Source of the DNA: Multifurca ochricompacta
Taxonomy: Eukaryota > Basidiomycota > Agaricomycetes > Russulales > Russulaceae
Length of the DNA stretch: 20,613 nt
Reading direction: 5' to 3'
NCBI GenBank assembly: GCA_022496185.1
Contig: WTXG01000469.1
Span: 1-20,613, forward strand
Each line of letters starts with the position of its first letter. Position 1 is the stretch's first letter. The position numbers were made by a program, and so were the translations under genes. A model generated the notes under the pieces. That model was not told where the DNA came from. It saw only the letters and a list, made by a program, of their open reading frames with translations, and did not search any database. This document shows positions 1-10,649 of this stretch, one piece after another.

Positions 1-3000
1 CATGGTTGGGCGTAATTGCTTTGGGTCTCCGATACAGATCAAATGCTCGACTACGCGAAAATGCAGTGAACCAAGTGAACATGCCGAGCCAAACTGACAG
101 ATACGTACCTGATGGAACAAGAGAGGCCAAAATATGTGCTTCTAAAACTTGACCGGCTTCCTCGACCATGAGGACTTTTGGGCCGATGCTCTGCAAATTG
201 AATCAGCGTCGAGCGACGTGCGCCAGAGCTATCGACGAACTGTGAGTAGAGAGACCAGTTTTGCCCCGCCTACAGTTTTTGAATGTCATCTAGTCATTAT
301 CTGCCTAAATACCATCGAATACGTACCAGTAGTCGTGCACGCTATTAGGTCTGTTCGAGAGAGAAGTCTGCGTCGAAACTGCCAATAATTTCATTTAATA
401 GTCGGAGGAATATGTGACTATACTGACTTCATCACGGACATCTTCGTAGACCATGCAGGCGTCCTTATATCGCAACCTTAGGGTGTCAAACTCTGTCAGG
501 TTTGAATCGTATGCTATTTTGCGCATGTCATCTTCCCACGACCGGGCGATCCGCTTCCGTTCTTGAAGCGACATTAACCAGACATTATGGACCCCCTCTG
601 TGAGATGTTTAAGAGAACGATTCCCCGAAGGAACAGACGGGATTTGGCCGGAAAACCCCAGTTCGTTGAAGAACGCTTCTCGTGGGTCTGCGCCTTTCTT
701 GCCTCCAGGTTCCACGGGGTTTGAGCGAGGCTGAATAAATGCAACGTCTTGACCACTCTTCCAGAACTCGTATATTCCAACAATCTCCAAATCCGATGTG
801 GTGTTTTTCTTGTTGGAAACATGAGTCCATTCTCCATTCTCATTTTCGTCCTCGATGACCTGTCGGAAGAGTTTTGAAATCCAGTACGGGGGCTCCTTAA
901 ATGAATCTGCGTGTTGTGGATAGTGAAATTCAAGGAATATCTCTGCGTCATCCCATGTTAGTCGAGGGAGCTGTATCTTATTCATAATGCGTGTCATATC
1001 CTCCTCGACTTTTTTCATGACAGCGTACTCGCGCCGCATCGGCCGATCCAGGTCACCGCGTCCCGAGAGCTGCTCCAGTTTATGGAGGCTATATTGCTCA
1101 ATACGTTCGTCAGTTGACCTTGATCCAAGGCGCACGACTTTTGTAGTCATCCCGGAATCAAGAACAGATGTGAGCAAGTGATCCAATGCATGATTTGTGA
1201 AAGCGATGACAACTGAAGGACTATGAGAGGATGTATCGCGCGCATAATTCGACGGACCTATCGGCTTGATTTTGCTCGAGAATAACACACGCAGGATCTC
1301 CTTTCCTGTGAAGCTCTTCAACAAATATGAGAATTGAACGCATGTACCTTTAGTAGAAACATTGTACCTTTCCCGTTCCAGGAGGGCTAATGACACCGTA
1401 ATCAGTGTCTGGATTTGAGAGGAAGGTGCAGAACGTACCCTTGAATCAGGGAAACTTCTCGCGTGAGAGTGTCCAGCAGGGCATCAACTTGCGAGGGATC
1501 CAAATTACAAGAACGCTTCAAGTTTTCGCGCGCAAGTCTCACGGCCGTAGGGTTGTTTACATCGAGGTCTGAGATATTCTGGCCAGGCCGAGCCAAGCAC
1601 TGTAGGTTATATCTGAAGCATGGAACACGTGCGTAACGCGGAAGTTCAACCGGAATTTTTCCAAGAGGACCGGAATACGATATCAAGTTAGAAAACGGAA
1701 TCGAGGTCGGTTCTACATTCTGTAATGTTTTGAGGAATGGGTGTAGGGATTCGAACATGATGCTGTTATCCAACAGGACAGCATACGTCGACGCATTAAC
1801 GGAAATGGGCTGTCGACGCAAGGCCATCAGTTCAATCTTTGCATCGAAGAAAGCAATTCGCAGCTGAATGGTGTTTGCATCTGCTTTTGCATATTCTCCA
1901 ATGTCTGCGCCCTTGGATGCGATGGTCCCCAGGAATACTTCTGCTTGACCCGGAGAAATAAGAACCAGAACGATGATACTCCCATGTTGGAGCCGCTTCG
2001 AGTGTTCCCAATACTCCGCTCTTCTCTTCCCAATTTGATCACGGGCCCCACCAGGCGGAGCATCAAGAAGCAGGCCGACGGTGAAGTTCCGATATTCAGC
2101 CTTTAGGGGTGCGAACCGAGCGCCGGTATAAAGGTGAAAAAATACGGAACTTTTTCCAGATGTTTTGTATGCGCCTCCCTTTGTTGATAACAGTTTTTCA
2201 AGTAAAGTGGCGTGTTGCTTGGAGCGAGTTCTCGGAGCCCACATGATGTCAAGGTCTCTGCAAATCTCTCCGACTGACTGTCGGATAGAAGAACTTTGGA
2301 GAAACATGGTGAGCATACGACAATAAGTGACCAGACAGGTAGCATACATCATCTCTTCTCTCAAAAGTCGGAACTGTATATCTAGATGTCGTTGCATTGA
2401 ATGCTCAGGTAAGTGGTGAGGTGCGGTCTGAAGGAATACCGGCAGATAAGGTCCCAAAGGGCACAGTAGTTCTTCGTGCGTAGGTCCGATGCGAATGTCT
2501 CGAATGTCTGTAAAGTCGTTGTCGTGGCGGGATTGTCCCCCGTCGCGCAGCGTCCCGGGAGGATCATACGTATGCTCTAGACGGGAAGCTTGAGCTTGAT
2601 GCATTTGACCAATGGTAACTTTTGCGTGCACTACAGGCCGCCGCATTCTTTCAGTATGCCCGTATTCCCTATCCACAATCAACTTGAGCCGGTTGATGTC
2701 TTTTCGCAACTCTGCCAACGTTAGGTACCGAACTTCAGATGAAGTAATGGGGTCCTTAAAGGTTGGAGGTGATTCCATAACACCTGTCTCCCAGCGATCC
2801 CACCATGAACAGAGGTCTGCGACGAAATCACGTAAATCAGGGTGGTTTTGTATGGCGCGTTTAAAACGGGAGAAGTATCTGACGACTAGGCGTAAGCATG
2901 ATCTATATAAGGGAACCATACTCACTGCAATAGAATGGTGGATAGTGTCTTAAAGACAATCAGACCATCCAATGTGTTTCGCCGCGATGCTGGCGAGAGG

Positions 3001-4009
3001 TCCTCCCAGGTCCCTGCATTTATCATCGAAGCCATACATGTGCGAATGGTTGATTGAAATTCATCATAATTTTGATCTATGAGGGAATATATTTTACTGA
3101 AAGGACATAATCAGATACCAAATTCCGGCGCGAACACGCAACATGAATTACTTTGTGTTCTGGTGCATCGTCGTTTTCAATACGAGGTCCGACGACAGAA
3201 ACTTCGAAGCGAAATAATCAGGATCCGGAGAGGACTTATTATTTGAGATGTACCTCGAGAATCGGGAAGTACCCTTTCTGGTATGAAAGGGTTAACGATC
3301 CAGCACTGGTGTTCACGGCTACCGGGGAATATCTCAATACGTCACCGATTCGCAGAAGCGCATTTCCCTGATAATGAAGGTATTATTGTTGAAAACAGAG
3401 ATATCTCAAGGAATTAAGAGCGGACGTACGCGAACGATTGCGTCAAGGAAAGCCTATCGCAGCAGTCCGTGAAATTGGCCTTATGCAGTGAAGGTGAAAG
3501 TGCTCGACTAACCTGAGCCTGATTGGAGTCCTTTGAAAGGCGAGAGATTTAGTAACCATCGCGGTTAAGTCACGGTAATGTCGTACCCATGCTTTGTTGC
3601 GAGGACTAACGCTTGCAAAAATCCGCGAAAAACCTTCAACATTCATGGCACCTCGAAATACGAAGTTGTCCATTAGGTATTGCTTTAGATGGTTATGCGC
3701 TTCGCTGGGGCGCAGGGTGTGTTGAGAATCCACGATAGAACCATTGTTCATGGCCAGCTCTTCTAGAGAAAAAAAGTCTAGAGCATAATCTTCAAGTTGC
3801 TTGGCGGATAAAGGGTCCACCGCCTGCAGCTTCGCCTCGTGCTTGAATGTACATTCAAATCCGCGGTCGCAGGCGCCAGTAGACCAGTAAAATTTGCAAA
3901 CTCCTCTTGGGATTGCGTTTGGTATGGCGTTACCACGGCCACGACCACCACGACCAATAGAGCCAGCGCCTGCACACCCACGACGGCCACTCGAACTAAT
4001 TGAAAACAT
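1..4009 (-). CDS. ZNFX1/Hrr1-type SF1 RNA helicase with N-terminal CCCH finger (3' end cut by window edge)
   Basis: Superfamily 1 helicase of the NFX1-type zinc-finger-containing protein 1 group; fungal relatives (S. pombe Hrr1, Neurospora SAD-3) act in RNA silencing. Exons on the minus strand: 3587-4009, 3513-3530, 3430-3453, 3254-3367, 3152-3201, 2926-3096, 2348-2878, 1439-2293, 1368-1386, 1258-1315, 428-1212, 327-378, 241-269, 109-190, 1-50 and onward. All 14 introns are GT-AG, 45-62 nt, and every phase agrees, giving at least 1087 residues. In order: an RG-rich N-terminus (residues 8-26); a CX8CX5CX3H zinc finger (38-57); a long family-specific region; Walker A GPPGTGKS split over three exons; AFTNHALDHLL; and the DEAD-box-like VEEAGQ followed by IGDPKQLRPT at the edge. 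The remaining helicase motifs and any C-terminal NF-X1 fingers lie outside. The start is the first ATG (4009); a TTG lies two codons upstream. Family assignment is firm; silencing function is inferred by homology. Confidence 0.93.
1368..1386 (-). other. 19-nt microexon carrying the Walker A loop of the helicase
   Basis: Exon 9 of the helicase gene. It is bounded by an intron ending ...TTAG (1387-1438, 52 nt) and one beginning GTACAA (1316-1367, also 52 nt). With the GG ending the previous exon it encodes G-PPGTGK, and the next exon starts with SFTG, restoring the SF1 motif I exactly. Without it, reading through gives no P-loop. The boundaries are fixed by two consensus splice pairs, phase arithmetic and the invariant motif. 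Confidence 0.92.
3430..3530 (-). other. Tandem helicase microexons of 18 nt (3513-3530) and 24 nt (3430-3453)
   Basis: Two consecutive tiny exons separated by a 59-nt intron. The first reads DSNQAQ and the second AFLDAIVR. Together they join NKAW at the end of exon 1 to GNALLRIGDVLR of exon 4. Donors are GTACGA, GTTAGT and GTACGT; acceptors are CAAAG, GATAG and ATCAG. Neither exon is visible as an open reading frame, and the reading frame runs into a stop shortly after exon 1 if they are missed. Confidence 0.85.
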
Positions 4010-4845
4010 TTTCAAGAAAGAAATGTGTTATGCAATAGGAAAAAGGGGGTGGAGGAAATGGCTAGAGCCAAGAGCCACAAAAGCGCAAAGGCGCTGTGGA
4101 CATGAAGCTTGTGGCGAGAATCCCACATTTGGATTCGGTTTTAATGAAAATGGAAATGGAAATGGAAGGGAAAAACCCTGATATCCACAACAGGAAATCG
4201 GCAGGTGGCACGGGTGGGTGAGGACCTTAAGGGGCCTGGATAGGGCGGAAGCAATGCTTGTAGCCCCTGTGTACCGACATCGGTACGCCTGTACCCAGGA
4301 ATCATTGATATATATTGGTATAAATATTGGCCGATATAATGCAGTCGTCGGATCTTCCTCGTAATCGGGGGACAAAAGCCTGCAAAGACCCAATCGCTTT
4401 ACGACCTCCTACGTGCTCAGGCTGACACTTGCCCGTCGGCGGGAACAAAACATCCTCAGATGGATAGGCAGGTTTTAAACTTTTGATGATTTAGCTAGGA
4501 AGGGAACTTAAAAATACTCATGCGGAGGGTACGCGACTTAGAAGACGAAGACGCAGAGCAGATTCCTTTGCACTAGGGACATAGCACCTAAATTCAAAAG
4601 TCGAGCCCCGAAAGAGAGGCTGGCGCACGCACCTAGCCCTGCGGCTTCCTCCTAGGAAAGGCATACCCATCGGAATACGGATGCCAGAATGTCCGCTATT
4701 GCGCATCAACAACGATAATTGTCAGCTGCGCAACGAATCCTTCAGTCAGCTCCCCGATTCATGATTCATGACCTAGCCACCGGCAGCGTCAGCATCGCAC
4801 AGTGCTACTTAATCACAGTTCCCCGGCAGTATGGTGTGCGGAGCC
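4010..4845. other. Upstream region of the helicase gene; no gene seen
   Basis: Presumed promoter and 5' UTR of the helicase on the minus strand. A pyrimidine-rich stretch (minus strand, about 4030-4065) lies just upstream of the ATG. An AT-rich patch with several TATA-like words is at 4306-4340. The short interrupted GGAAAT-type repeat at 4145-4170 is low complexity. The reading frames here show no motif, family resemblance or splice pattern. Confidence 0.4.
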
Positions 4846-5470
4846 TATCCGCGGTGAGTGCGAAGCAAAGCCTGTTCCCTGAAGAGTAAGGTGAGCAGTA
4901 AGCTGAGAAGAGGAGAGAGGAGAGCCCGCGTGACGCAATGAAGTCGATGAGCGTTGGATCGTGCTGAATGTTACTAATGACGGTGCCGATGGTTCCGATT
5001 GACTTTGCGCCTTGTTCAATAACTGTTCTTTTGCACACACACTTTTACACACAAAGAGAGAGAGAGAGAGAGAGAGAAGCTAGATTGCTAGTTGCTAGCC
5101 CTACTACAAGCAGTATAGATACCTTTTTATACTTGTTCAGAGTCCAGATTTTGAAAAGAGCGGTATAGTAAAAGAAGGCGTAGATGGCGAATTTGGTAGG
5201 GTGGAAAGAGACAAGGAGGGTAAGATGAGAAGATTGATAGTAGGGAATGGACGGGCAGCTGGCCCAGAGGGAAGACAGCATGATGTAGCTGATAAGATGA
5301 AACTTGAAACTCGCGTCATGCATTAAACGCTTCGAAATATAGTAAAGAGTGTCTAAAAATGACATCTAATATCAGATAATTTATTGTCCAGGGCTTGTAC
5401 AGAGAGTTAGCCAAAAGTGGAGGAGGCCAAAGGTTTCATGCCCAACGCTCACACCTTCCTTACAATGGTC
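4846..5470. repeat. Diverged tandem duplication, copy A
   Basis: Five blocks of this segment recur in the same order and orientation at 5531-6100. Copy A blocks are about 4846-4877, 4984-5039, 5099-5158, 5236-5269 and 5430-5470. By eye the blocks are about 65-80% identical, with indels between them. The clearest is the CTACTACAAGCA word followed by a shared ACCTTT..ATACTTG stretch. On the minus strand that stretch reads as a TATA-like box (TATAAAAAGG, 5122-5131). I see no conserved reading frame across the copies, so I do not call a gene. Confidence 0.7.
5055..5077. repeat. (AG)n microsatellite
   Basis: About eleven uninterrupted AG dinucleotides inside duplication copy A. Copy B holds shorter, interrupted GA runs around 5568-5600, but not at the exactly equivalent place. 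Confidence 0.9.
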
Positions 5471-5530
5471 TTCTCATCTGTGTCTTTTAGTAACAGCGTC
5501 TAATAATCATTTTACTTTCTGTACGGATCC

Positions 5531-6100
5531 AATCCGCAGTGAGTGCAAGGCAAAGTATTCCTTGGATAGTGAGAGAGAGAGAGAAGAGAGAAGAGAGCGT
5601 GCTCTTTTGAGATAACTAGATCGAATGTAAACGTATTGTGCTTGAATTCAAGGAAATCGCTGCTTGTTGGTTCCGTTTGACCTTTGCGCTCGACGTCGTC
5701 AGGAAGTTCTTTAGCACACGAAGGAAGATAGAGAAAGGGAGAGAAATGCCGTTGATTTCTGCTTCTAGTGGCTCACTGACTGGTCTACTACAAGCATTGT
5801 ATGTACCTTTAAATACTTGCAGAGAGACCTAGTTATGAAGCAGAAAGAGGGTGAATTAGGATTAGAATGAGACAAGTGAGATGATGCCAGGCAATAAAGG
5901 CGGAGATGATGTAGACGGAGAGGTAGAAACCTGACAATTAAGACGGGGAGGTAGTGAAACTGGTGTAAGGAATGGACGGGCATGCGGCCCGGAATGTAAA
6001 TGTTAAGATATACGAAGCCAGATTCTAAATGCTCTAAATTCAGGAGAGACGATGGCTGGCTGTTTCATGCTCAACACTCGAGCCATCCTTACACTTTCCC
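5531..6100. repeat. Diverged tandem duplication, copy B
   Basis: Direct-repeat partner of 4846-5470. Matching blocks are about 5531-5563, 5661-5719, 5782-5840, 5955-5995 and 6060-6100, offset from copy A by roughly 630-725 bp. The minus strand keeps a GTATTTAAAGGT box (5805-5816) at the position of copy A's TATA-like box, followed by the same GCTTGTAGTAG word. Open frames on either strand differ between the copies, which argues against a protein gene. A non-coding transcript or an old transposon remnant remain possible. Confidence 0.68.
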
Positions 6101-9100
6101 TGAATGACATGCAGAAAAAGGTTGGCGAGACCAGTCACCAGATATGCTCTTCACGTATGCTTGGAAGGGTGGTGAGATCCTGTCCACGAGATGGTTCTAA
6201 AGCCTATGAGTGTTTCTTCTCGAAGCTCGAAGAGATCTGCTGTCTGCTGGCCATCAGATCGAATGGATTGTGATCAAGGATCAAGGATCACGTGACTCGG
6301 GGGACGCGCCACAGTGTCAATTGAGTAGACTCAGACCCAGCTCTGAAGAGAAGGCATCAGGAAATAAAAAGTTGTGAAGCACTTCACTTAGCTGGAGTGT
6401 ATGTCGCGAGTCCACAGTTAAGCCGCGATTCGTGGCTGACCCGTCTGCGGGGAAGTCATCTATAACCTAGGGAGAACAACATCACTACTCGAGGTTTTGC
6501 ATAATGCTTTAACATGCAGGTGCAGTTGAAGCAGTGGTTACAAAAGCCCAGTTGACCAAAAACACTACAGGCTCCTCTCGAACCTGTTGCTCAATAGTTA
6601 ACGAGGATATGGCCCCGCAACTTGGAGGCTCTCCGCCTCAAAGTCTGCAACGAGAAATTGAACCGATTGGCGTCATTTCCTTGATAAAGATAGTCCAAAG
6701 TAAACCGTGCAATACAATGAGTCAAATCGTCAATTGGCCGAATCACTTGGGAGAACCTTGAATAGTAAAAAAGCCCATCAAATAAAGCCAACCTCGAGAA
6801 GTGTGATTCATGATTGAAAAACCCGAAGCACGCCATTTTGGAGCAGTAGATACGTTGTTGACAGAGCCGAAAACCCGCACCAGTGGGCCACATCCAATTG
6901 ATATAAGTGTCATTGGTACACCATGCTTGACTACATGTGGAGGAAAGTATGGGGTCTAAGAGAGATGAGCACCAGCGCAGGCAAATGGGAGTGTTGATGT
7001 TATCAAGTGACCACCTTAGTCACGTGTATCGGAGTTACGGGAAATCCCGACACTGAGCTGCGAGCCATCTCCCACCCTCCTACCCATACGAAATCAGTTG
7101 AATTATAAGTCATACGCTCCCTTGCAGGGCTTGGGAACACAGAAGATAGAAACTTGAAATTGAACCCGCGTCCAGACCTAACACTTATTTTTGAGTCCTA
7201 CGGGGCATGAGAGCTGCCACTGTTTCTCAGTGGCTGTGTTTTATCCCTCATTGATTGAGGACCCAAAAGCAAGCTCATTGCTTATAAATGACGACGTCCT
7301 TCCCCACCTAGTTGTTTGCGGATACGATAGCCAATGAAAATGTCTAATAACGGTCCTGCAGGTCTAGCAGTTTGCCTCATGTATGTCCCCAACGAAATCA
7401 CCACAGCGCACGCCTCCCCCCCCCGCGTACATATCAGCATCCCGAATTAAGACTAGGTTGTGAGACAATTCCCTGATAGAGCAGCTAAAATGAAAATCAA
7501 TCGATCAACCCAGAAGGCGACTGAGAACCCACCCGAAAGTTTACGCGAGCGAAGCAGCGAAAATTTTACTGTTCGAAACGGATTTTTACCTATCCCACAC
7601 ACAAAAACGAGACGCCACTGCCTCTCTTCAAGCGCTAAGGTAAAAACGGAAGTGAGGTGTGAGAGTTCGTGGGCGGGTTTACGGTCCGCGCCCCGCCCTC
7701 CGCTTATTCCGGCCCGTCCTGCGCCTTCTCACTCATCCAGTTCAACCACTCGCCTTTTGTCGTCTCTCGCCAGTTATCTTTGTATCACCAATTGGTAGTA
7801 TCGAAGGATGGGTATTGTCGTGCGTCATGAATCAATTCTCGTTGCTTCCTTTCATTTTTACTTTCAGCTTCACACCCATGAAGCGGGTCCCTTCTTATAT
7901 CACTAACATTTCTTTGATTGGGCTCGTTGCACACTGACCTTATGTATGTATATCATGTCTATGAAATACCAGCTTAGTTCTCGCCTCTTCGCCTCGTTGC
8001 ATGCCACAGCTTTCGGAATTAGCAAACGGTCTACCAAGCTTCAAGTGTCTTTTGACATATTCGACACTCGGCCCATATCAGTGACTACCGACAAACCCTT
8101 GTCCCTTTCTCCCTCTCTCCCTCCCCCTCTTCTGCGGAATCCCGCTCCGCATCGGACTCACGATCGTGTAGTGCCTTCCGAAGGCATGGGTTATTCACAC
8201 GCGTGGTGTTTTTCGTGACGCCCCTGGCCCGGCGCGTCCTAGACCACATATTCTTGCTTCATTCAATAAATGCCCAGTTCGGTATGGCTTTGTGATGATA
8301 ATGGACAAGGTCAGAATACCAGGGGTCAGGAATGAGACTGGGATACTTTTGGCTAAGCCTTGATCTGCACACAGTTTCATTGCAGCATCAAAAATTTCGA
8401 CTAGTTCTAACTGGATGAAGTTCCGTAGCGAAGAGATTCGCTATGAAAGGGAGTGAAAATTTAATGGCGTATGCAAGGCCGACAACAGATCACAGTAGGA
8501 ACACTATAATGGCAAAAGGGTAAAGTGAGAGTCAGCATTTAAGCGCTCATGCACTGGGGGAACTTTCCAAGTTCCATTCAAAAAAAAATATGGTGTTCAC
8601 CCGAATCCGATCAACGCACCGGATCATCAAAGTTTTCAACAGGGACAGACTTGAGATGATACGGCGGCCTGTGCGTCTGCGTTACTCGCCCTGGACTCCT
8701 CTTCCAGCGCTTGTGATATTTAACTCACCTTGCCATCCCTTAGTTCAGATCACTGCCAGCGCCTCAGCAGTGCTTTCATGGGCGGTTAGGACTTTTTGCG
8801 TTGTGATAGGCGCGGCATTGGCGAGTGGCAGGAGAAATGATCCACTAGGACCGTCGCAGCATTTACGTTTTCGACACTTGTGGGTTTAGTAGCAACCCTA
8901 CCATGGGAACCATCGGCTTGGGATTATTAATTGAGAGGAGACTTCAACTGCTCGCTGTCACAAGCATCGCTGGCTGGAAATAGTAGCAGCATGGGAGTCA
9001 CGAGCAACACCTACTAATTAGAGAAGGCATTTTAGTTCAATCTATATTTCACTCCGCCGATTATCTCTTGTGGTGTCACTGGTTTTTATCGATCTCGTGT

Positions 9101-10649
9101 GGTTGTCAGAAGCGGGGGGGCACGTTTTGGCCGTGGGTATTGTTTCTTTGTTGGTTGGACCGTACAGCGTCGGTTGCATTGCTGCGTGATAGGCATGGCT
9201 ACGATACGATGGTTGTCACAGGCTCTTTACAGAATTACGGAAGGAATGCATGGCGCCATCGAGCAGCGCCACCTTCAATTATCAGGTGAACACGTGACTT
9301 TAGATTTCACACGCTCTCGGTGCCACAAGTCGAACTCCGACTCGACTCCGACATTCATTTATAATTTCATAACAACATAAAAAGAGAAGTGCTTCATTTT
9401 ATGAATGACATGACTATGTGGTAAAAGCTGAAAAAAAGACAACGTCAGTTCGTATGCTCTCTAAACCCGAAATCGAAACCTGAGCTCGATCATCCGCACC
9501 TCTCGGAAAATGCATAGCCTCTGAAACACGAGAAGAAGCAAGTCGAGGTGCAAGTAACTCGGGTGTTTGGCAGTTAGACCATTTACAACTCCTGGTCCCT
9601 GTCATCACTGTGTCATTTCATTCTTATCTTCATCTGGCCAGTTTTCTTGATTTCAACATCGATTAACGTGGTCCCTGGCTCCATCCGGAATTTGAAAGGG
9701 TTCAATGAGGAACGATTGAGTTCACGGGCTAGTAAGTGAAGCACCCAAGACGAAGTTCAATATGGCGCGCCACTACGTCCTTACACAGCGATAGTGAACA
9801 ACAGGACTAATGTGGAGATTAGAAAAAATTAGTGCCATGAGGTAATTTGTCTACCACACTCCATGGGTGATGTTCTGGCTAAGTGGGGGGGGTCTCAATC
9901 GTGCGTGATCCAACGCTCAACCACCAATAGAATAAGGTTCATGGCCGCATTAAATTTGTAATTCTTAATTCCTCGAAGTATCGTTAGTGATGCCCTACCA
10001 ACCAAACCTCAAGGCACGACGGATTTCTTCTTTGTTTATTTTATTTTTATTTATCAATTGATACGTTTTGTTAGATTAGATACGTCATCATATATCATAC
10101 TCAATACTCATACAGTGAGTGACTTTAGCACGGTTCCCAGGGCATTCGCTGCTATTAATTATGTAATATCCCAGTGAGCTCAGCTGACCACTGGCATGGC
10201 TCATCTCGTGCGCAAAAACACCGCTGCACTACACACACACCACGTTCCACAAAATCATATTTTTGCTGAGTTTGTCTGGCAATTTCTGCAGTCCCGCATC
10301 GCAAATACCCGAGCTTCCACGGTTTAAACAATATAGGGGGCGTTCGCAGCTGCAGAATGAACTAGAAGAAGTTACGTTTATAATCTGGAATCTGCCATGA
10401 GCGCACTACCAGTCACAGAATTTCAAGCTGTAGATCTGGGGTGTTGGATTTTCATTCCAAGTTTCCAGTGGGATTATACTACCAAATCCGCCAAACTTTC
10501 TGGGACTCTGGGATTTGGAACCCACCTTTACCCATACTGGTACCGATATCAGTCTCGGAAGTCAAAAAAAACGCCATGGTAAATAAAAGGCCTTCCGACA
10601 ATCTCAAACCACTGGAATTCGAAGCCCCTTTTTTACCGCTTCAACATTC
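6101..10649. other. Long gene-poor interval, nothing recognised
   Basis: About 4.5 kb in which no open frame exceeds 112 codons. None of the short frames shows a family motif, compositional bias or an exon chain of consistent phase. Noted small features are a triple GATCAAG-like repeat at about 6272-6289, a 9-10 base C run near 7416-7424, a pyrimidine-rich strip at 8098-8135 and an AT-rich stretch near 10020-10110. The part just before 10650 must hold the prenyltransferase promoter. I saw no tRNA B-box or long repeat, but a diverged retroelement remnant could be missed by eye. Confidence 0.4.

Noticed and set aside
149..388. Plus-strand 79-codon frame
   Set aside because: It lies antisense to three helicase exons (109-190, 241-269, 327-378) whose splice phases and motifs (CTTTG, VEEAGQ) are convincing.
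4805..5052. Overlapping minus-strand frames of 77-79 codons in duplication copy A
   Set aside because: The equivalent stretch of copy B does not keep either frame, so coding pressure is not supported.
7460..7798. 112-codon plus-strand frame with a Pro/Ser-rich tail
   Set aside because: No family motif, no consistent exon neighbours and composition like the surrounding non-coding DNA.
6288..9296. CACGTG palindromes at 6289-6294, 7021-7026 and 9291-9296
   Set aside because: The number is near chance for a six-base palindrome in 20 kb, and there is no spacing or gene start to tie them to.
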